This document shows, in pieces, positions 26,182 to 28,289 of a stretch of DNA of 28,289 nucleotides. A model generated the notes under the pieces. That model was not told the origin of the DNA. It worked only from the letters and a program-made list of their open reading frames with translations, and did not search any database. The position numbers and the translations under genes were made by a program. The stretch's first letter is position 1, and each line of letters opens with the position of its first letter. The stretch lies in the NCBI GenBank assembly GCA_049433545.1, contig JBMTEY010000017.1:1-28289 (forward strand), given 5' to 3'. This DNA is from Ga0077527 sp049433545. Lineage in GTDB: Bacteria; Pseudomonadota; Gammaproteobacteria; Burkholderiales; SG8-41.

Positions 26182-26211
26182 TTGACGCTCGCGTAAGGGG
26201 TGGCGTATATT
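26182..26211 (+). promoter_or_regulatory. tRNA-Arg/tRNA-His promoter with GC-rich discriminator
   Basis: TTGACG (26182-26187) and TATATT (26206-26211) are spaced by 18 bases. The bases after the -10 (ACGCCCC) are GC-rich, the discriminator type of stable RNA promoters under stringent control. The tRNA-Arg starts about 40 bases downstream of the predicted transcription start. Confidence 0.75.
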
Positions 26212-26258
26212 ACGCCCCTTCGGTTTCGGCAGGGAACTTCCGGCATGCCGGCTTGCTT

Positions 26259-26335
26259 GTGCCCGTAGCTCAACCGGATAGAGCACCGGCCTTCTAAGCC
26301 GGGGGTTGTGGGTTCGAGTCCCGCCGGGCGCGCCA
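26259..26335 (+). tRNA. tRNA-Arg (anticodon TCT)
   Basis: A 77-base cloverleaf with encoded CCA (26333-26335). The acceptor stem GTGCCCG pairs with CGGGCGC with a T-G wobble at position 2-71. The D-arm contains TAGCTCA, the anticodon stem is CCGGC/GCCGG with loop CTTCTAA and anticodon TCT at 26293-26295, and the T-arm has GGTTCGAGTCC. It reads AGA codons. First tRNA of a two-gene transcript. Confidence 0.96.
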
Positions 26336-26365
26336 CAGGTTGCTTGAACCAGCAGTGTTTCAGTG

Positions 26366-26441
26366 GTGGCTGTAGCTCAGTTGGTAGAGTCCCGGATTGT
26401 GATTCCGGTTGTCGTGGGTTCGAGTCCCATCAGCCACCCCA
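26366..26441 (+). tRNA. tRNA-His (anticodon GTG)
   Basis: A 76-base cloverleaf with encoded CCA (26439-26441); the extra G at -1 is encoded at 26365, facing discriminator C at 26438 as required for tRNA-His. Acceptor GTGGCTG/CAGCCAC, D-arm TAGCTCAGTTGGTAGAG, anticodon stem CCGGA/TCCGG with anticodon GTG at 26399-26401, T-loop GGTTCGAGTCC. It lies 30 bases after tRNA-Arg with no promoter between. Confidence 0.96.
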
Positions 26442-26474
26442 TCATCCCCCAGCAGGCCTGTTGCAGCAACGCCG

Positions 26475-26921
26475 TCAGCCCTTGGCGCGCAAAAGACGCT
26501 GCTGTTCACGACGCCATTCCTTGTCCTTCTCCGTCGCACGCTTGTCATGCTGCTTCTTGCCCTTGGCCAGGCCGATTTCAAGCTTGATCCTTCCCTTTGC
26601 AAAATGGAAGTCCAGGGGCACCAGGGTGTATCCGGCGCGTTCCACGCTGCCGATCAGCCGGGTGATCTCCTCGGCATGCAGCAGCAGCTTGCGCGTGCGT
26701 ACCGGGTCGGGCTGCACGTGTGTGGACGCCGTCGGCAGGGGGCTGATATGGCAGCCGATAAGGAACAATTCGGAATTGCTGACGATGACGTAGGCTTCCT
26801 TGAGCTGCGAGCGTCCGGACCGTATCGCTTTTACTTCCCAGCCTTCAAGGGCGATGCCCGCCTCGAAGCGCTGTTCGATAAAATAATCGTGAAATGCCTT
26901 TTTGTTCTGAACGATACTCAT
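26475..26921 (-). CDS. smpB: SsrA (tmRNA)-binding protein SmpB
   Basis: A 148-residue partner of tmRNA in trans-translation, rescuing stalled ribosomes. Family motifs: NKKAFHDYFIEQRFEAGI, LEGWEVKAIRSGRSQLKEAYV, LIGCHISPL, RTRKLLLHAEEI, and the basic tail GLAKGKKQHDKRATEKDKEW that inserts into the decoding centre. The ATG at 26921 (MSIVQNKK) matches relatives; in-frame ATGs at 26933 and 26942 are less likely. It diverges from ratA, the common smpB/ratA arrangement. No ssrA gene is in the window. Confidence 0.96.
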   Translation of the reverse strand: MSIVQNKKAFHDYFIEQRFEAGIALEGWEVKAIRSGRSQLKEAYVIVSNSELFLIGCHISPLPTASTHVQPDPVRTRKLLLHAEEITRLIGSVERAGYTLVPLDFHFAKGRIKLEIGLAKGKKQHDKRATEKDKEWRREQQRLLRAKG

Positions 26922-26994
26922 TGCGGGATTCATCCGTGACAAGGCGTATTCTACCCGGGTCGCCCGCCGTCACCGCCGGGCTCGGGAGAGCTTG

Positions 26995-27432
26995 ATGGCC
27001 GTGGTGTCGAAATCGGCCCTGGTCCAGTACAGCGCGGAGCAGATGTTCGGGCTGGTGGATGCGGTCGAGCGCTACCCTGAATTCCTGCCGTGGTGCAGCG
27101 GGACGACTGTCAGTTACCGTGATGAGCTCATTACTCGCGCCACCATCCACATCAGTTACCGCGGCATCAGGCAGAGTTTCTCGACGGAAAACCGCAAGCA
27201 GGCACCCGAATCCATGACCATGCATCTGGTCGATGGTCCGTTCCGCAAGCTTGATGGGGACTGGCGCCTGACTCCGCTGGGCGAGGACGGCTGCAAGGTC
27301 GATTTCCGTCTGCAGTATGAATTTTCCAGCATGCTGCTGGAAAAAGTCATAGGCCCGGTGTTCGGTTACATCGCGGGCACCATGGTCGAGGCCTTCCTGA
27401 AACGTGCCGATCGCTTGTACGGTTCTTCATGA
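26995..27432 (+). CDS. ratA: RatA/Coq10-like START-domain protein
   Basis: A 145-residue member of the polyketide cyclase/START superfamily (Coq10/RatA, YfjG). The E. coli protein has been described as a toxin that blocks 70S formation, and its Coq10 relatives act on ubiquinone, so the true role is debated. Typical sequence: SAEQMFGLVDAVERYPEFLPWC, LVDGPFRKLDGDWRLTPL and GPVFGYIAGTMVEAFLKRA. The ATG at 26995 follows GGGAGAG (26984-26990). The stop overlaps the rnfH start as ATGA, and smpB is divergent. Confidence 0.94.
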   Translation: MAVVSKSALVQYSAEQMFGLVDAVERYPEFLPWCSGTTVSYRDELITRATIHISYRGIRQSFSTENRKQAPESMTMHLVDGPFRKLDGDWRLTPLGEDGCKVDFRLQYEFSSMLLEKVIGPVFGYIAGTMVEAFLKRADRLYGSS

Positions 27433-27707
27433 AAATATCCGTTGTATATGCATTGCCCCGGCGGCAGACGGTAATAGATCTTGATCTGCCCGAGGGCGCC
27501 TCGGCAAGAGATGCGCTGGAGCGCTGCCGAGACCTGCCGGAATTCAGCGATGTTTCGCTGATGGCGCTGCCTGTAGGCATTTACGGCAGCGAGGTTTCGC
27601 CTGATAGAGTGCTGCAGTCGGGGGACCGTCTGGAGATTTACCGCCCGCTGCTGGTTGATCCCAAGGAGGCGCGGCGCAAACGCACGGCCAAAAAACCGCC
27701 GCGCTGA
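27429..27707 (+). CDS. rnfH: RnfH/RatB-family ubiquitin-like protein
   Basis: A 92-residue small beta-grasp protein of the RnfH (RatB, YfjF) family, function poorly known. Recognisable are ISVVYALPRRQTVIDLDLPEG, VGIYGSEV, GDRLEIYRPLLVDPKEARRKR and a basic tail. It overlaps ratA by four bases and is probably translationally coupled to it. Its stop (27705-27707) directly abuts the stop of the convergent next gene, with no terminator between. Confidence 0.92.
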   Translation: MKISVVYALPRRQTVIDLDLPEGASARDALERCRDLPEFSDVSLMALPVGIYGSEVSPDRVLQSGDRLEIYRPLLVDPKEARRKRTAKKPPR

Positions 27708-28154
27708 CTACTTGCAGTTGACGTCAACTGCGCGCTGGGCGCGCGCAATTTCGGCCGGGCGATCGGCATCCTCGAGAAAAACGCGTTCGCCGGTTTTCGG
27801 ATCATTGTTGACGATGCGCTGTCCGGTCTGCAGGCTGCGCAGGTAGGCCTGCGCGCTGTCGCAGTTCTGTTTGCGGTCGGCGTTTTCCTGGGACTTTTCC
27901 TCGGATTTTTTCGCTGCTTCCTGCTGCTCGAGCCGGCGTTTGCGGAATTCCGCATCACGTTCGGCCAGGGATTTCTGCTGGCCGGCGGAAGCGGCACCGG
28001 GGTTGTTGCGGATCCCGGTGGATTCAGCCTTGGTGCCCGGGGGGCAGGCGGTGGCGAATTCCACGCGCCCGCCGGCGCCTATGCATTTGAGGATTTGCGC
28101 CTGTGCAGTCGCCGGCAGCAAGGCCATGGCCAGAATGACAAGAAGGTTTCTCAT
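27708..28154 (-). CDS. Exported DUF4124-type protein
   Basis: A 148-residue secreted protein of unknown function. The signal peptide is clear (MRNLLVILAMALLPATAQA). The mature N-terminus QILKCIGAGGRVEFATACPPG has the two-cysteine pattern of the DUF4124 family. A charged Lys/Glu/Gln-rich coiled-coil-like middle follows (about 60-95), then a C-terminal part with two more cysteines (QNCDSAQAYLRSLQTG and VDVNCK). The ATG at 28154 is chosen because it opens the signal peptide. The ribosome site is weak. Confidence 0.82.
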   Translation of the reverse strand: MRNLLVILAMALLPATAQAQILKCIGAGGRVEFATACPPGTKAESTGIRNNPGAASAGQQKSLAERDAEFRKRRLEQQEAAKKSEEKSQENADRKQNCDSAQAYLRSLQTGQRIVNNDPKTGERVFLEDADRPAEIARAQRAVDVNCK

Positions 28155-28289
28155 AATCAGTGCCTGATCCGGGTTGATGGCGCGGGACCCTGCGGTGTCC
28201 GCGGTTGCGACTGGCCTGAAAATAGCCAGTTTGCCAGCCGCCGTCAATGGACTAACGCCCTGATCGGTTTACCGTTTACGGCCCAGCGC
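28155..28289. other. Window end, no gene seen
   Basis: 135 bases upstream of the DUF4124-type gene with no convincing coding sequence. A short inverted repeat ACTGGC (28210-28215) with GCCAGT (28225-28230) is visible, without a T-run. Confidence 0.3.

Noticed and set aside
26442..26474. Terminator for the tRNA pair
   Set aside because: Only a very short inverted repeat and no T-run were found after tRNA-His, so no terminator is claimed.

Overview
The window is about 28.3 kb of GC-rich chromosome from a betaproteobacterium, probably Burkholderiales or a close relative. Grounds: three orphan Bug/TctC-type periplasmic receptors, a 400-residue TrpRS carrying the insertion usual in this group, the rimP-nusA-infB-rbfA-truB-rpsO-pnp block, and the smpB/ratA-rnfH arrangement. 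The placement rests on gene content and family resemblance, not on a phylogeny. No CRISPR array, insertion sequence, prophage or integrase was seen, so most of the window is core chromosome.

Left part (1-7.4 kb): the 3' end of clpB; a 411-base stretch without a convincing gene; a minus-strand alpha/beta hydrolase-OsmC fusion whose N-terminus is in another frame; two tandem Bug receptors (plus); a minus-strand cluster of PaaI-like thioesterase, PIN-domain protein and TauD/TfdA-type dioxygenase; and a third, more divergent Bug receptor (plus). Next (7.4-11.7 kb, all minus) comes a probable transcription unit read rhlE, TauE/SafE permease, four-domain rhodanese protein, yaiI-like protein. Then follow an HNH nuclease (plus) and a four-helix membrane protein built from an internal duplication (minus).

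Centre (13.3-17 kb): a PHP phosphatase (rnm/yciV type), yciO and trpS, as in other proteobacteria, then lexA on the minus strand with a perfect CTG-N10-CAG operator that contains its -10 box. yciO has no canonical start codon upstream of its conserved N-terminus.

Right part (17-28.3 kb): the transcription and translation block rimP-nusA-infB-rbfA-truB-rpsO-pnp, preceded by a short leader ending in a terminator-like hairpin; dksA (minus) divergent from a tRNA-Arg(UCU)/tRNA-His(GUG) pair; smpB (minus) divergent from ratA-rnfH; and a secreted DUF4124-type protein.

The strongest leads are regulatory and architectural rather than a new gene system: an apparently leaderless, self-repressed lexA; an attenuator-like rimP leader; a double-terminator rpsO-pnp junction; a quadruple rhodanese with two degenerate active sites; an unknown membrane protein made of two repeats; and two genes whose 5' ends do not read as expected.
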